The notes beneath the pieces were generated by a model that worked only from the letters and a program-made list of their open reading frames with translations, made no database searches and was not told the DNA's origin. A program made the position numbers and the translations under genes. Of a DNA stretch of 64,000 nucleotides, positions 1 through 13,197 are shown in pieces; the first letter of the stretch is position 1, and each line of letters starts with the position of its first letter. Source of the DNA: Blastomyces gilchristii SLH14081 (lineage: Eukaryota; Ascomycota; Eurotiomycetes; Onygenales; Ajellomycetaceae); assembly GCF_000003855.2 (NCBI RefSeq), contig NW_003101652.1, forward strand, positions 62,001 through 126,000, in the 5' to 3' direction.

Positions 1-1972
1 ATAAGAGTTACATGTTATTATATTGATGAGAACTGAACTTATCAAGAGATATTAATTGAATTTGAATCATTGATCAGTAGTCATACTGAGAATTATATGA
101 CAGAGATATTAATAACTGTGATTAAAAATAACTATTGAGATATTAGTCTCAGTCTTCTTACAATTACAACTGATAATACTACAAATAACTATACTATGAT
201 GAAGAGCTTGAAGCAAAAATTGGCTTTGTATTTTTAAAATAATAAACAAGGTCATATCTTCTGCATTGCTCATGTGATTCAACTTGTAATACAAATACTG
301 ATAAAGAATCTTAATATCAAGATGAAGAATAATGAGATGACTGATTCTTGAGATGAGAATGAGATGAAAGTGATTACTCAAGTAACTTTTATATTCACTT
401 TATAAAAGATAATATTTTTTAATAACACTTTTTAATATTGCTTTTTAATAACACTTTTTAATAATGCTACTGTTAATTTTGAATAGATTGACTAATAATT
501 TAAATATCACAGATTTAAAACATTGTTAATGCAATTTATATCTTCTCTAAACAATAATAATGATTTCATGATATTCAATAAATAAATAAATCAGTCATAT
601 CACTGAATATGCTACAGAATGTTAGAATATGATGAAGTTCAACATATGAAATAACTGTTCAGACTCTTCAATTATGTCAGATAATTGATCATTGAGTGTA
701 ACACTCTGATTGAGAAAAGATTCAGATATTGAAACTTTCTGATATGAAGTGAACTCAGTTGAAATATATAATTGATTTACTGTTTCAGTTTTATAAGATA
801 ATAAAGACAGTCTCAATCACTTGTACATCAATGCTGCAGTCAGTCTGATAAGTGTATAACAGTTTATTTACTCATCTTGAGAAGCAGTTGAATCACTCAA
901 AAAGAAATTCAGTCTGAGATAATGCTATAGCACAGGCTATTATTACTGTAAGAGATAAACTGATATATTACTACAGTAAAACTGAACAATCTTTTACAGA
1001 GTACTATACTATAGCAGCTCTACTAGATTCCTTCTATTGAGTTAATATCTACACTTCTCAAGATTGAACAGAGAAGAAATGAGACTTATATATTAAATTA
1101 GTCTGAGACTACTACAATGCTAACTATCAGAGATTTGAATGAGCAGATATTCAAGATATGAAGACAGTGAAATATAATTCTCTAGTAAGTAATGATCTTT
1201 GATAATACTCTATATCTCATAGAACTATAATACTAACTTTGAAACAGAACTTGTATACATTGATTACAACTGAAAATCAGGCAAAACTATATACTTGTAA
1301 AACTGAATTTGACTGCTATCTTCAAGATAATTCAATAAATTTTTGCATCAAATCAATTCTAGAGTTATGAAAAATTATTGAGAGTATATATTCAACTGTT
1401 GTACTGATGATATGTGATATTCTGACAATTTCATTGACAGAGGTAGAAATGAAGTGAAAGTTCAACTCAAGTTAAGATATTTATCACTATCACTGAGAAC
1501 AATTATAAGAAGAAATAAACAAGAAACTCATGATTGTAAAACATGAAATTATCAGACAGTTTAATATCTCTGATCACAGTATATCAGAGAAGTGTAGTTT
1601 TCATGAGAAAGTGAAGAATACACTTACACAAGAATGTATTTAGTTGTTTCATGAGTGTTACTAATAATTGTTATCAAATTCTGATTATATAAGCAATCAC
1701 TGAATGAACTGAATGAGACTGATTTTGATCTTCAGTCTCAGTCTTATTCTGATTTTGAAAGAATGATCATCTTTCACAGTTTATTCTGAGAAATTACTCT
1801 CATTTCACTGTTCTTGAATTAAATCTGATCATTTTTCATGTCATTTCTCTCAGAAATGATTCATTTTCAGATTTTTTTGAGGCTTGGTCCTGGTGGAACT
1901 CACGTCAAGAAATGTATGAGATCAGATCAAATGGAACTAAATGTGAAATTTATGATCCCGCCAGCCAGTCTA
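1..1972 (+). mobile_element. hAT DNA transposon copy 1, left end outside window, RIP-degraded
   Basis: This is the right part of a hAT transposon. The plus strand carries a degraded transposase: a TTDN-x-x-NN-Y motif near 166-190, a GHI-x-CIAHV-like stretch near 250-275, and the C-terminal hAT dimerisation region near 1410-1530 (D-I-L-x-I-x-L-T-x-V-x-x, then YHYH and EQL). It aligns with 33121-35092 at a constant offset of 33120, so there is no net indel, and the differences seen are transitions. The element ends in CAGTCTA at 1966-1972. The next 8 bp, GTCATCAC, should be one copy of the target duplication; its partner lies left of the window. It sits inside the reverse transcriptase of a Ty3/gypsy element. 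Many in-frame stops mean no function. Confidence 0.85.
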
Positions 1973-4940
1973 GTCATCACTGCATTTTATAAGATTTGTA
2001 TCACTGAAGAAGATGAATGACTTACAGCATTCTGAACATATTATGATCTCTTTGAATAAGTAGTCATACTCTTTGAACTGATTAATACTCTCAGTACATT
2101 TCAGAAGTATATTAACTGAATACTCTGAGATTTTCTTAATAAGTTTGTATCTGGTTATCTAGATAACATTCTCATCTTCACTGATGAATTCAGAAAAGAA
2201 TATCAAGAGTATGTACAAAGAGTATTACAATAACTATGAGAAGCAGAACTATTAATTGATATTGACAAGTGTGATTTCAAAGTTAAAAGTACTAAATACT
2301 TAGATTTTATCATAGAAGCTGATAAGAGAATTTGAATGAATTCTGAGAAGATCTCTATCATTCTCAAATGAGAAGCTTCATATACTGTGAAAGATGTATA
2401 AAGCTTCATTAAATTCACTAACTTCTATCAGTAATTTATATGAAACTTCTCAGATATTACAAGATCACTTACAGAACTCACTAAGAAGAACTCAGTATTT
2501 CAATGATCAGCAGACACTGAAGCTGCATTTATATAGATGAAGAAGATGTTTATTAATATCTCTCTGCTGATAATATTCAATTCTGATTGTAAGATAGTTG
2601 TTGAAGCTGATTTCTCTGACTATGTCACAGAAGAAGCTATATTGTAATATAATGATGAAGATATCTTACAATTATATATCTTCATATCTAAGAAACTGAG
2701 TCCTGCTGAATACAATTATGAGATCTATGATAAGACACTTCTTATGATTATACACTGTTTAGAAGAATAAGACTCTGAACTCTGAAGTGTCTCTGAATTT
2801 GAGATAATCACAGATTATAAAAATCTCAAATACTTTATAACTATCTGTAAACTCACTGAATGATAGATACAATGATTCAAGTTTCTAAGTCACTTTCATT
2901 TTACAATACACTACTGTCTCAGCAGCTGGAACTTGATGACAGATGCACTCTTATGACAAGAACAAGATATGCTGTCTAATGTGACAGACATGTACTGAAT
3001 GAATCAAGAACACCGGCTCTTAAACTCAAAGATATTAGTTAATCATGATGAGATCACTTAGAACACTATATATACTGCTCTGATTAAAACACTTTCTCTC
3101 TGAACTGACACTGATATCTTCACTTCTTCTACACTAAATGAACTGTGACATACAGTAGCTCAGGCTGATGAACTTCTTCAAACTCTCACTGAAGCAGTAT
3201 AATAAGAAGTGTCTCAATTCTCTTCAGAATTATATATAAAGACTGATATCTTAAAATATTCAATAGATGACAGTAATACTCTGTGATTTTGTGAATGATA
3301 CTGAGTCTCTCACTCTGAACTCCTACATATCTGAATAATACAAGAGATGCATGATTCACATATAACTGATTATTCAGATTATAAATAACTGTACTGAATG
3401 ATCTCTTGAGAATTCTACTGATCTAAGATATTAAATAGCATCAGACATTTTATCTGAAACTGCAACTGTTATTCTTCTATCATCTTGTAAAAGAACTGTA
3501 GAAAAGGCCTGCTGAAATCACTCAATATTTCTGATAGAATCTGATAAGATATAGTAATTGACTTCACTATTAATCTCTCTAAGAGTAAGAGTTATAGAAA
3601 CATTCTGATTATTGTGAACTGATTGAGCAAAGATATAATATTGAAATCTTATAATAAGATAAATACTGAACAAGTTACTGAAGCTTTTCTACAGAGCCTG
3701 TTCTATTGAATGCATGAATTACTGAGATCTATAGTATCAGATCAGAGCTGTCAATTCATGAGTACTCTCTGAACAAGAATCTGTTAAGTTCTTAAGATTA
3801 CATATTATCTGTTAACTATCTATCACTCTGAGACTGATAATGTATCAGAATGAACAATTCAGATTATAAAGAATTATCTTCATAAGTTCTGCAATTACTT
3901 ATAAGATAATTGATATAATCTTCTTCTACACACTGAAGTTGCTATCAATGACTGAGATGTCATTTCAATAGATATGAGCTTATTCTTCCTCATACACAGA
4001 TATCACATGAAAGTATTGTATCTTTTAGAGATTACATACTTCACACTGAACTCTCACAGTTCAATTCAGATCACTGATAATATAGTGGTAAAGCTCTGAG
4101 ATATCTGTGACTGAGCAGAAGTCTTCATGACAAGTATTAAACAGAATTAAGAAGATTGAATCAATGTTTATCAAGACTCTGCTGAATAATATAAGATGAA
4201 AGATCTGATATAATTGAATCTTAAAAATATATAGATCACATACTCATCTCACACACTAGATTACTGCTATATAAAGTATAAAGTGATAGAAGTTCTAGAT
4301 AGTTATAACTATTATCTTAACACATTATCAGAGATTTATAATGTCTTTTATATAAGCTTACTCTGCTGCACTATCACTGACCTGTTCTCTTCTCAACTGA
4401 CTTTCAACTGACAGCTGCCAGGCATCATAGAAGAAGATAATGAGCTTGAGTGAGAGATTGGAAATATTCTTAATAAGAGATCTCACAGCTGTGACTGATA
4501 ATATCTTTATAAAAATGAGTTGAGTATGATCATTTAATCTGAACTCTGAGTTCACATTTATCTGAAACAGCAGCTTCTTAACTGATGAGAACTGCTTCTG
4601 AAAAAGAGAGTTAATGTGACAGGCTGCATCTGATCAATTATATAGACTATTCTGTTATACTTCACAGATTTCAATCACTTCATTCTCAAATGCATACACT
4701 CTGATTCTCAGTCATTCTTCATTGCTGATTCTCAGTCACTATGAACATATATAGATTCTTCTGCCCTGAAGCTTCACTGTGTACATCATTACATACACAT
4801 ATAAATATTCACTCTAATCACTGATTCTCACACTTTCTCTTTCTTTTCCTTCTCTAATGTTTTTCTCATTATTATATAAGATCTATTAATATAATACTGA
4901 TCTATTCAGTGTAGACTTCTTACATCAGACTTTCATTGTT
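1973..4940 (+). mobile_element. Ty3/gypsy chromovirus relic (RT, RNase H, integrase, chromodomain, 3' LTR start)
   Basis: Plus-strand pol of a Ty3/gypsy element, entered in the RT because the hAT element interrupts it. Reverse transcriptase runs from 1981 (FEL-x-NT-x-STFQKYIN, then YLDN at 2155-2166, where YLDD is expected). RNase H lies near 2590-2830 ([26 protein letters not shown]). The integrase core is near 3540-4050, and a chromodomain-like stretch at about 4430-4570 defines a chromovirus. A purine tract ending in TAA at 4612-4614 leads into TGTGACAGGC at 4615, the likely start of the 3' LTR. The LTR end could not be fixed, so 4940 is approximate. Gag and the 5' LTR should lie left of the window. 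Stops are mostly TGA/TAG/TAA at Trp or Gln positions. Confidence 0.8.
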
Positions 4941-6195
4941 ATAGAGACATCTCAAAGATATATTTTAAATTAAATCAACTTTTGATTTCTTATTAAAGAT
5001 GATAAATAAATTATCTCTTTAAAGAAAAACATGAGCTTTATTAAGCTGTAGTTCAGTGTGAGAAATTGTGAAAGAATTTGAATTATATGTACAATATATC
5101 TGTATTTTAACTGTTATTATAGTAGATAAATGCAAGTTGAATGATACTAGATCAGTAAAATAAGTACTCTTATATAGTATTTATAATTCTCAGATACATA
5201 CTCAGTAACACTCTTTATTATTGATAATAATAATTGATTTTCAAGAAAGAGCAAAGTCAGTTAGTATAAAATATTATAGAACAGAGTTCAATAAACTGTG
5301 AAAGTATCACTCTTTGATCTTTTATAAGATTTAATCAACTTGAAATATTATATGTTTCTTATAGTTGAGTTGAATATATAGATTCTAATTACTTTTTAAA
5401 AGAGATCAGAGCTGTTTAACTTCTACTCTTTATCTGTATTACAGCTTATTCACCTGTACTGTGTTACAGATAAGTCTTATTCACAGAACTGCTAACTGAG
5501 AAGAGTGTGAATATAGTCTGAGTCTGTTACAAAAGTGAGTTCAATCTTTGTAAGTCAGAAGTAACTGTTTGTATATCTTCATCAGATTATATAAGTGAAG
5601 AATATTATATTAACTCTGAAGAAATTTGTAATTGAGTCTTTAGCTTTAATTCTTCTGAAGTAATAAGTCTGTCAAACAGAATGCTTATAGATTAATCTAT
5701 TTTATAAAGTAGAAGCAGAAGCTAGGTTAATTAGTATTATTATAATATTTTATTTAGATGAAAATAGCTAAAACTATTCAATGTGATTAGGAAAAAGTCA
5801 AATAAAAAACACACTGAGAGATGATGAGCTGTAAAAGAGAACTGAGAAACTATATCAGTATTCATGAATCAGTGTAATCTGTACTCTAGCTAATACAATT
5901 AAAGCACAGCTTTTCTATTACTACAAGTAGTCAATTCATCATATTATAGGTTTCACTGATAGTTTCTCTCAGATCTCTCACATAATACAGTAAATATACC
6001 TGTCTTCAAGATTGACTGATTCAGATAGTGAATTGTGACCACTGCTCTAATTTTCTGAAAATTACTGTTAGATAATCACAGTAAAAACAGGGAAGAGTGA
6101 CATATCAGATGTACTGATTCAGAGCGAGTTATCCGAACCTTATCTAGTTATGTATAGCTTTGCTTAGTCATTAATGTGACCCCGGTGTCAAAACC
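4941..6195. other. AT-rich intergenic DNA with no recognisable gene
   Basis: No reading frame or known domain could be followed here. It may include the rest of the chromovirus LTR and older repeat debris. The last 75 bp (from about 6120) contain CpG and GG/CC, unlike the rest, and join an unmutated copia LTR. Confidence 0.5.
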
Positions 6196-6305
6196 TGTTA
6201 GCCGTTACGGCCGTTGCGGTTAGCGATCTCACTAGATCACATGACCCATCACTATATTATGTTCTTATAGATAGATCTATTAATACAACCTTCAACTATT
6301 CTACA
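6196..6305 (+). repeat. 5' LTR of copia 1, largely unmutated
   Basis: 110 bp, TG to CA ends, rich in CpG in its first half. It is followed at once by GATTATAGTCTGAAT, which looks like a mutated GGTTATAGCCC primer-binding site of the kind seen in copia 2. Confidence 0.9.
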
Positions 6306-6539
6306 GATTATAGTCTGAATGACATGTTTTTCTTTTTAAAATATTACATCAACATTTTTGACATGAATAGTTCATCTTTTTTGAAAAGACTCTCACTCTT
6401 TATTAGAGATATTTCATTTTTCCTGAATCTGCTAATCAGCAGATTTATATACTTTATATTTTTGAGAAAGCACATTCTTCATTGTGAAGAATATCACTTT
6501 TTTTTTTTTTATATCTAGAAGAAGCAGAGTCATCTTAAT

Positions 6540-9500
6540 ATGAGTGATACATCTGTTACTTCAGAGTTCAGCTCAAGGTTCAGAATCACATGCTTCACTA
6601 GATAACTTATTGATAGAATGATCACTTATTATGAGAAGGCTTCTGACTTGCAAGATCAGACTGAGATCAGTTTTTGCCAGAGTATGAAATTTAATGATGA
6701 GATAATGAAGAAACTTCAGAATAAAGAAAAGCAGAGTTAATATTCATCTGCAGAATCTGTTTATTTTAACTCATCAAATTTTCATCATCTCTCATTCTCA
6801 GAATGCTGACTTTTAATAATGATTTGAATTAATCTATCTATTGCATCACAGGCAATCTTATGAATCTTATACAGATGATGCTACAGAATCAAATAACTAC
6901 AGCTGAAATCACTCAACATCTCACTATATCTGTTTCTGCACAAAGAGATACTATGAGAGATGAGTTGTGAGAATATCAGAAGAAAGTCAAATATGCACTA
7001 GATATCAAATCAGTGATCATATTTGATAACTCTAATTATGAAGTCTGATGTGTTGATATGTTAACTGATGTGAAAGTTATTGATAGAACTGATATTCTAT
7101 TAAGAACTTAATAAGAATTCTCTTTTACACATCATATTAACTCTGAGAAGTGAAGGATTCATTTCAAGTCACTATATAGATGTATGCTATTGAGTCTTGT
7201 TGAAAACATTTAAATCACTATTGAAATCTTGAAAGCTGACAATACTGTAACTCTGTGAAACAAGATCAATGTTAAATATATAATATCACTGACTGAAGAA
7301 TGAGTTAATGTCTTCAAGAAATTGATAAAATTATAAGTCAAGAATAATGATTATCTTACTTTTCAGAGACATTTTCACTATCTTGTTATCTGTCATAAGA
7401 AGCTCTGTTAGAGTACTGAGAATGTATATTATAATCTTTTTCCCAACAATCTGCAGAATTATCAAAGACTATTTATCAAGATATATTTGAATGAGTTTTT
7501 CTTCACTGATCAGAGACTCATTATCAACATTGATATCAATGATTTGATGAAGCAACTGATCAATTGTACATTCAAGAAGATCATCACTGAGCAGAAAAAG
7601 CAGTCTCAGACTGATTCTGTGACTGTGAAAAAGAACAAGAACAAAGATGAGAATAAAAGCACATCTGTATAAAAGTGCACTCACTGCAGAAGATATGAAT
7701 ATACTGTTGATAAGTGTTTCATCTTACACCCTGATAAAAAGAAAAAGAAGATGAATAAGAAGAATGATAATAAGAAGAAAGAGAAGAAGAATGACTTGAT
7801 GAGTTCTTAATCAGCAGCAAATGCAGTAATTACAAAGATTGAGTTCTATTTCTCTTTCACAGTCACTGAAAAATCATTCTCTAGATCTTGATATTTGAAC
7901 ACATGTGTAAGCCTGAATATGATAGATGAGCTTCATTCTTTTTCAAATATTAAATCTTTTAATAATAATATCTCTGTTGATTCTGTCACTGAGAGAACTG
8001 AGTTTATCAAGAAGATTGAGACTATCATCTTGAAGATTGAGAATAATAATATTAACTTATAGAATATTCACTATATCTCTAATATTACAGTTAATCTGCT
8101 CTCATTTGTAAAGCTTGAAGATCAGGGATTTCAATTTACATTGTCTTTCACTATTCTCTCATTTTTCATTTGCAGAGTCTCAAATGATGTTATTTTTTAT
8201 ACAGTTCAGACCACTCAGAATAATATATATAAGATTAATAAGTAAGAGTTTAATGAGAATCTCAATTATCTGAATAAGACAGTCAAGTATATTGCAATGA
8301 TGTCTCACAAGTACAATTTTAACTGAAAAGTTAATCTTTCTGTGACTGCTATTACTACTGTTAATAACATTGATTCTGTGAACATAAGAACATAGACATC
8401 AAAGATATCAAAGACTCTTTTGAATTGATACTACAATCTCAGTCACATTCACAGTGATGCTATAATTGCTATAGCTAAGAATTCTCATACTGAACTCACT
8501 ATTAAAGATTCTAAGACTAAGTTCTTTTGCAAAGAATGTGTCAAGACAGGTATAATACAAGATTATTCAAAAACACTGATACCTAGATCTATTCAACTCA
8601 TTGAGAAGATTCATATTGATCTTGCAGGTGATGAATATACATTGAAAGATCTTTCTGATCACTTCTTAGAGTTCTATCAGAAGATTAAATACTGAATACT
8701 TATCATCTGTGATGTGACTTGCTACTATTGAGTATATTTTTTAAAGTTCAAGAATGAGGCTGTTCAATACTTTGAGTTATGACTCAGATTCATGAATAAT
8801 CTCAGATATACAGTCCCTGCTTTTCTACAGACTGATATTGATGATGTTTTCTGATTCACATGTATACACACAGTCATGAATTCATATAATATCAAATAGA
8901 AATCAACAGCATCACATTCATCACGTCAGAATGATGTTTCTGAATATGAGATTCACACTATCATGAAATGAGTTAGAGCTGCTCTTTTGAAAGATAATCT
9001 CTCTAAGAAGTTCTGAGTAGATGTTCTAGAGACAGTGATTATAATAATTAATAATACTCTCACATCTACAGTTCTTTATAACTTGAAATTTTGATTCTCT
9101 ACTGCAGAGACTTCTGTGATTCTAAGTTCATATAAGATTTCTTGATATACACTTATAAATACTCTGCTGAATATGAGATATTTTCACTGATTAAGTGCAG
9201 AGATTTTTATTCACTTGCATGAATCTCAGAAGTCTGTGAATAAGCTCTCTTCATATGCTGATTTCTATCATATCATTGAATTCAGTGATACTTTGATATA
9301 TCATCTATAGCATTCTGAATCTGACAAGATTATTGTCAGTAGTGATGTGAGATTTCTGATTACTAAAAAACTGGTTATTATATCTGTGAAACTCATTAAT
9401 CATGTTGTTGAACTGAAGCCTAATATTCATCTGATTGATGATGAAGATGCTTCTGATATTGATGATCTGAATTTCACATGATTGCAGCCTGTGAAATCAC

Positions 9501-11226
9501 TGACTACTTATACTTCAAGCTCTGTTACAGGTAACCTTCTGAAGTTCTATAAGAACATCACATCACAGTCAGAGAGAGTAGAAGATTATTGAAAGAAGTT
9601 TATACAATGCAAGATTACTGACCTGAAGAGATGTAATACATGAAGTTTGATTTCTAGATCTGATATTCTGAGAAGTGAACTGATTACTCTGAGCTGTTGA
9701 GTGTTTCTTAAGAAAGATAGACCTGTGAACTTGAATACTGATTCTGATGATATTCTTAGAAAATCACATTGAGTGATTTATAATAACTGACTTAAGAAGA
9801 ATTCTAGAGAAGAGATCTATGCTTCTGTTATCACTGATACTGCTAATTGTATTCTTTTTGTAATAGCAGCACTACACAGTTGAACACTTCATCAAGTGAA
9901 TATAGTGATGATATATCTTTATAAGCATCTCACTAAGAAGGTCTATATAAGATAACTTATCAGTTTTGAGACAGATTCACTGAAAGCACTTGTCTGTGTG
10001 ATTGAGAGTAGTTTATATAGCCTGGACCCTGCAGTGAAGATCTGATATAATTACTTAATAACTCTGTTAAGTGATCTTGAATTTACAGTCAGTATCTATG
10101 ATTCAGCACTCTGATATCATACATTCAGACATCATCTCTATATAACAATCTACATTGATGATCTTAACATTATATCTGAAGTTTCTGAGAATGCTGATTG
10201 ACTAGTGAGTATACTCAGTGAGAAATTGAAAGTCAAGAATCTACATCAGTCAATCAGATATTTGAGTATGAAAGTCAATTGTTCAGATAAAGGAATTGAT
10301 TTAATACATCATCAATATATCAAATATCTTATTAAAGATTTCTATCTTGATGATACAGCTGTTATCAGAATACTAATGAAGGATGAATTTCACATTGATG
10401 ATTTCTCTATATCTGAGAAAGAGACTGATTTTACAATTCAGTGATATTAACATGATATGAGTTACTTGCAATATCTTACAGTTAAAATATGTTCTGATAT
10501 CACTCACACTGTCTTGCTACTCACTCAACAGAACATTGATTCAATATCTCAATATTGAAAGGCTCTATTACATGTTATACATTATTTGAAAGAGATCATG
10601 AATCTGGGCATTTTCTATGAATGTGACCTGTATGAGAGGTCTGTTTCTACTGTTTCTTTCATTTCTACTGTTTCTACTGTTTCTATCATTTCTACTGATC
10701 TCTCTGTTATCTCTGATTTCTCTGATGATTTCTATCTACTCTTCAGCTACTCAGATTCTGATTGAACTGACTTCTTGAATAATGATAGAAGATCAACATT
10801 CAGCTACATTTTTAAGCTTGCAGACAGTCTGATTTTATGATATTCAGCAAAGTAATCTTGTGTATCTCTAAGTTTCAATGAGACTGAATATATGGCTCTT
10901 AGTGAGACAGTCTGTGAGATAACATGAATTCAGAACCTCATAATTGAGCTTGACTTTATCACTACATCTTCAATACAGATTCTCACTGATAATAAGAATG
11001 TTATAGATCTCACAAAGATGACAGTTATTACAGTCTGAAGTAAGCACATTGACACATGTTTTCATTTTTCATGTTAGTAGTTGAATCAGAGAATCATTGA
11101 TTTAGAATATATTTTCACTGCTTAGATGACAGTGAATGAACTCACTAAACTTCTAGACATTGTAGTATTTGCATGATTCATGATTTTACTAGGTCTTACA
11201 GATGTAAAAGTTGAAAATGTGTAATT
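6540..11226 (+). pseudogene. gag-pol remnant of copia 1
   Basis: The frame opens at an ATG at 6540 (MSDTSVTSEFSS) and can be followed through TGA/TAG/TAA interruptions. The gag zinc knuckle lies at 7676-7720 (C-x2-C-x4-Y-x4-C, with Tyr where His belongs, as a CAT-to-TAT change would give). The integrase region follows at about 8380-9200, with CKEC, HIDLAG, a TDIDD acidic motif and SSRQND-x-SE. RT follows, with the catalytic YIDD at 10151-10162 still intact. Copia RNase H runs over about 10745-11180 (SDSD, ETEYMALSE, LTDNKN, SKHID). A normal copia polyprotein is a single frame of about 1300-1500 residues, and this relic is that size. It cannot be translated because of the many stops. Confidence 0.88.
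10630..10735 (+). repeat. low-complexity Ser/Thr/Val repeat inside copia 1
   Basis: Several imperfect copies of TCTACTGTT/TCTACTGAT encode STVS- and STVSIIS-like peptides in the spacer between RT and RNase H. Confidence 0.75.
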
Positions 11227-11307
11227 TTACATTTGTATTTGATTTTAACAGACTATCTTGATGATTTGAGTGTTTTTATATGTGATTCTTGTTATTTTGA
11301 GAGAGAG

Positions 11308-11417
11308 TGTTAACTGTTACAGTTATTGCAGTTAGTAATCTCACTAGATCATATGACTCATCACTATATTATGTTCTTGTAGATAGATCTATTAATACAA
11401 CTTTTAACTATTCTATA
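11308..11417 (+). repeat. 3' LTR of copia 1, mutated
   Basis: 110 bp, same length as the 5' LTR. Differences are transitions, for example GTTACGGCCGTTGCGG in the 5' copy against GTTACAGTTATTGCAG here. Confidence 0.9.
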
Positions 11418-11624
11418 AAACTCACTATGTTCTTTATTATCATGGCTCTATCATGACTTGAAATGAAAGAGAGATGAGTAGAATGATTTTCTTAATAAGA
11501 GTTAAGCTGATCTAGATTAAATATGTCATCTGAGAAGTTCAGTAACAGTACTATGTTCTCTGATTTATCAGACTAAGTGAAAATATTTCAAGTTATATAG
11601 ATATTAATAGTGATGATTAACATT
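11418..11624. other. short AT-rich stretch, nothing recognised
   Basis: About 200 bp between the copia 1 target duplication and the MITE target duplication. No coding frame or repeat was identified. Confidence 0.5.
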
Positions 11625-12154
11625 GTCTAGAGTAGACTGACCGTGTGACCGTGTCTGAGACCAGGACCAGATTTTTTGATAGTCTCATTATCAATTTGAC
11701 TGATTTCATTACACAGTTTTAACATTAGATAGTTATTATTATTATTATTCTTCAATTATAGATGTATGCAGTCAGAGACTATGACATCTACCTGAGAACT
11801 TTTAGTTCTCAGGGTTTTTCCTATATCTGTAAAGTTAACTATTATACATTCATCAATTTCAGATATGTAAAATCAGAAAATTCCAGCTCAGAATACAAAA
11901 ACTGTTTACAAATTGCAGTGTTTTAACATCATCTCATACTTTGAAATCATTTGACAATATCATGACAAAGGAAAAGAGAACACAGTCTTAAAGATAGACA
12001 TATTAAATAGATAGACAGAAAGAAATTGAAATGAAAAGATAAAATAAAGAAAGACTGTAACAAAACAAATTATTAAAAGATAGTATATAGCTGTTTTAAC
12101 AGACTATATCTGATTGATTTCCTTCTCTCCATATTCAGATAATTCTGAATTTAG

Positions 12155-13197
12155 TCATTTTCTTGTAGCTGCTTGAGTTTCTGATAGAAAGTCTATTAAG
12201 TATTTAATTCCTGTCTCAGTTGAGAATAAGAATCTTATATTTAATTGATTTAAATCATACTTCTCTTTCAATCTAGCTCTGAGACTATTGTATAATACAC
12301 AGTGCATTACAATATACTCAGAATTCTCATTTATATTGCAGAATAAGCATTCTATTGAGTCAAATCTATCATCAAATCTTTGTATATAAGATTTGAAATA
12401 GCCATGTTCTAGTTTCAGCTGTATTATAGATGAGAATATTTTCTTTTTACATTTAATTAAACAAGATTTTCACTTGAGTTTTATTTCAAATCTTGAATAA
12501 TGTATACTCTTCTTTTGTTTCTGCCAGCTTTCATTTCACTTATCTAAATAAGATTCTTTTATTTTTCTCTTTATAAAAGATTAGAATATAATTTTTTGAA
12601 TAGATCTGCTTAATTCTACACTCTTTTTTACAGCTGAATCAGTCAATTCATTATCATGAATATTCAAATAAGCAGAAACTCAGTGCAGATGAATTATCAG
12701 CTTTGATATTCTTCTCTTTTGAATTTTCAAAATAGAGTTTAAGATCAGTTTAAGATTCATTTAATTATTATAAATCTGACTATTTCTAAGTCTTTTTAAA
12801 GCAGCTTGACTATCAGAGAATATTCATATCTCTTTCAAACAATTTCCTCTTTTATGAGATTTTATTTCAATGAGTTTGAAAGCTTTCACTATTATAAATA
12901 GTTCAGCATCAAAGACTTTATATTCAGAGTCTAGATTTCAGAAATCTGAGATAAAATTAATATTATCTTCAGTATAAGCAATGTCTGTATTTAATCTATT
13001 CAAGTTCTTATTTTTTAAGTCATCTGAATAAATCAGAATAGAGTTCTTTATATTGATTGTAGAAATTCTCTTCAAATACTGTTTATATTCTTTCTCTTTT
13101 AATAGTTCACTTATTTGTAAGTCTATAAGAGATTCAAGCTTTTCTCTTCAGAGAGATAACTTCTCATGATCAACTTTTTCAACAGTTAAAGAAGAAA
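12155..13197 (-). pseudogene. LINE ORF2 C-terminus: RNase H and CCHC-like tail (Tad/I-type), degraded
   Basis: The minus-strand frame shows the RNase H motifs in order: YSDD (YSDG expected), DAELF-x-IVKAFKL, IFSDSQAAL, then HW-x-SAYLNI-x-x-NEL-x-D. After this comes a cysteine-rich tail, CLFCNINENSEYIVMHC, where the Tyr is probably a mutated His of the usual LINE C-terminal knuckle, then YNSLRARL. An RNase H domain after RT is typical of Tad1/I/R1-type LINEs. Few stops interrupt the frame and they are TGA/TAA/TAG. The upstream endonuclease and RT are missing because the copy is truncated at the junction with the chimeric head. Confidence 0.78.

Larger units (their letters stand above)
6196..11417 (+). 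mobile_element. Ty1/copia retrotransposon 1, complete but RIP-degraded
   Basis: A 5222-bp copia-type LTR retrotransposon with both ends defined. The LTRs are 110 bp each (6196-6305 and 11308-11417), begin TGTTA and end CTACA/CTATA. The flanking 5 bp are AAACC on the left (6191-6195) and AAACT on the right (11418-11422), a target duplication with one C-to-T change. A purine tract GAGAGAGAG directly precedes the 3' LTR. The domain order gag, integrase, RT, RNase H is diagnostic of Ty1/copia. The 5' LTR keeps its CpG and GG/CC while the 3' LTR and interior are mutated. Confidence 0.93.

Noticed and set aside
7469..7684. Minus-strand ORF opposite copia 1 gag
   Set aside because: It is antisense to a well-defined gag segment with a zinc knuckle; AT-rich mutated DNA gives such frames often.
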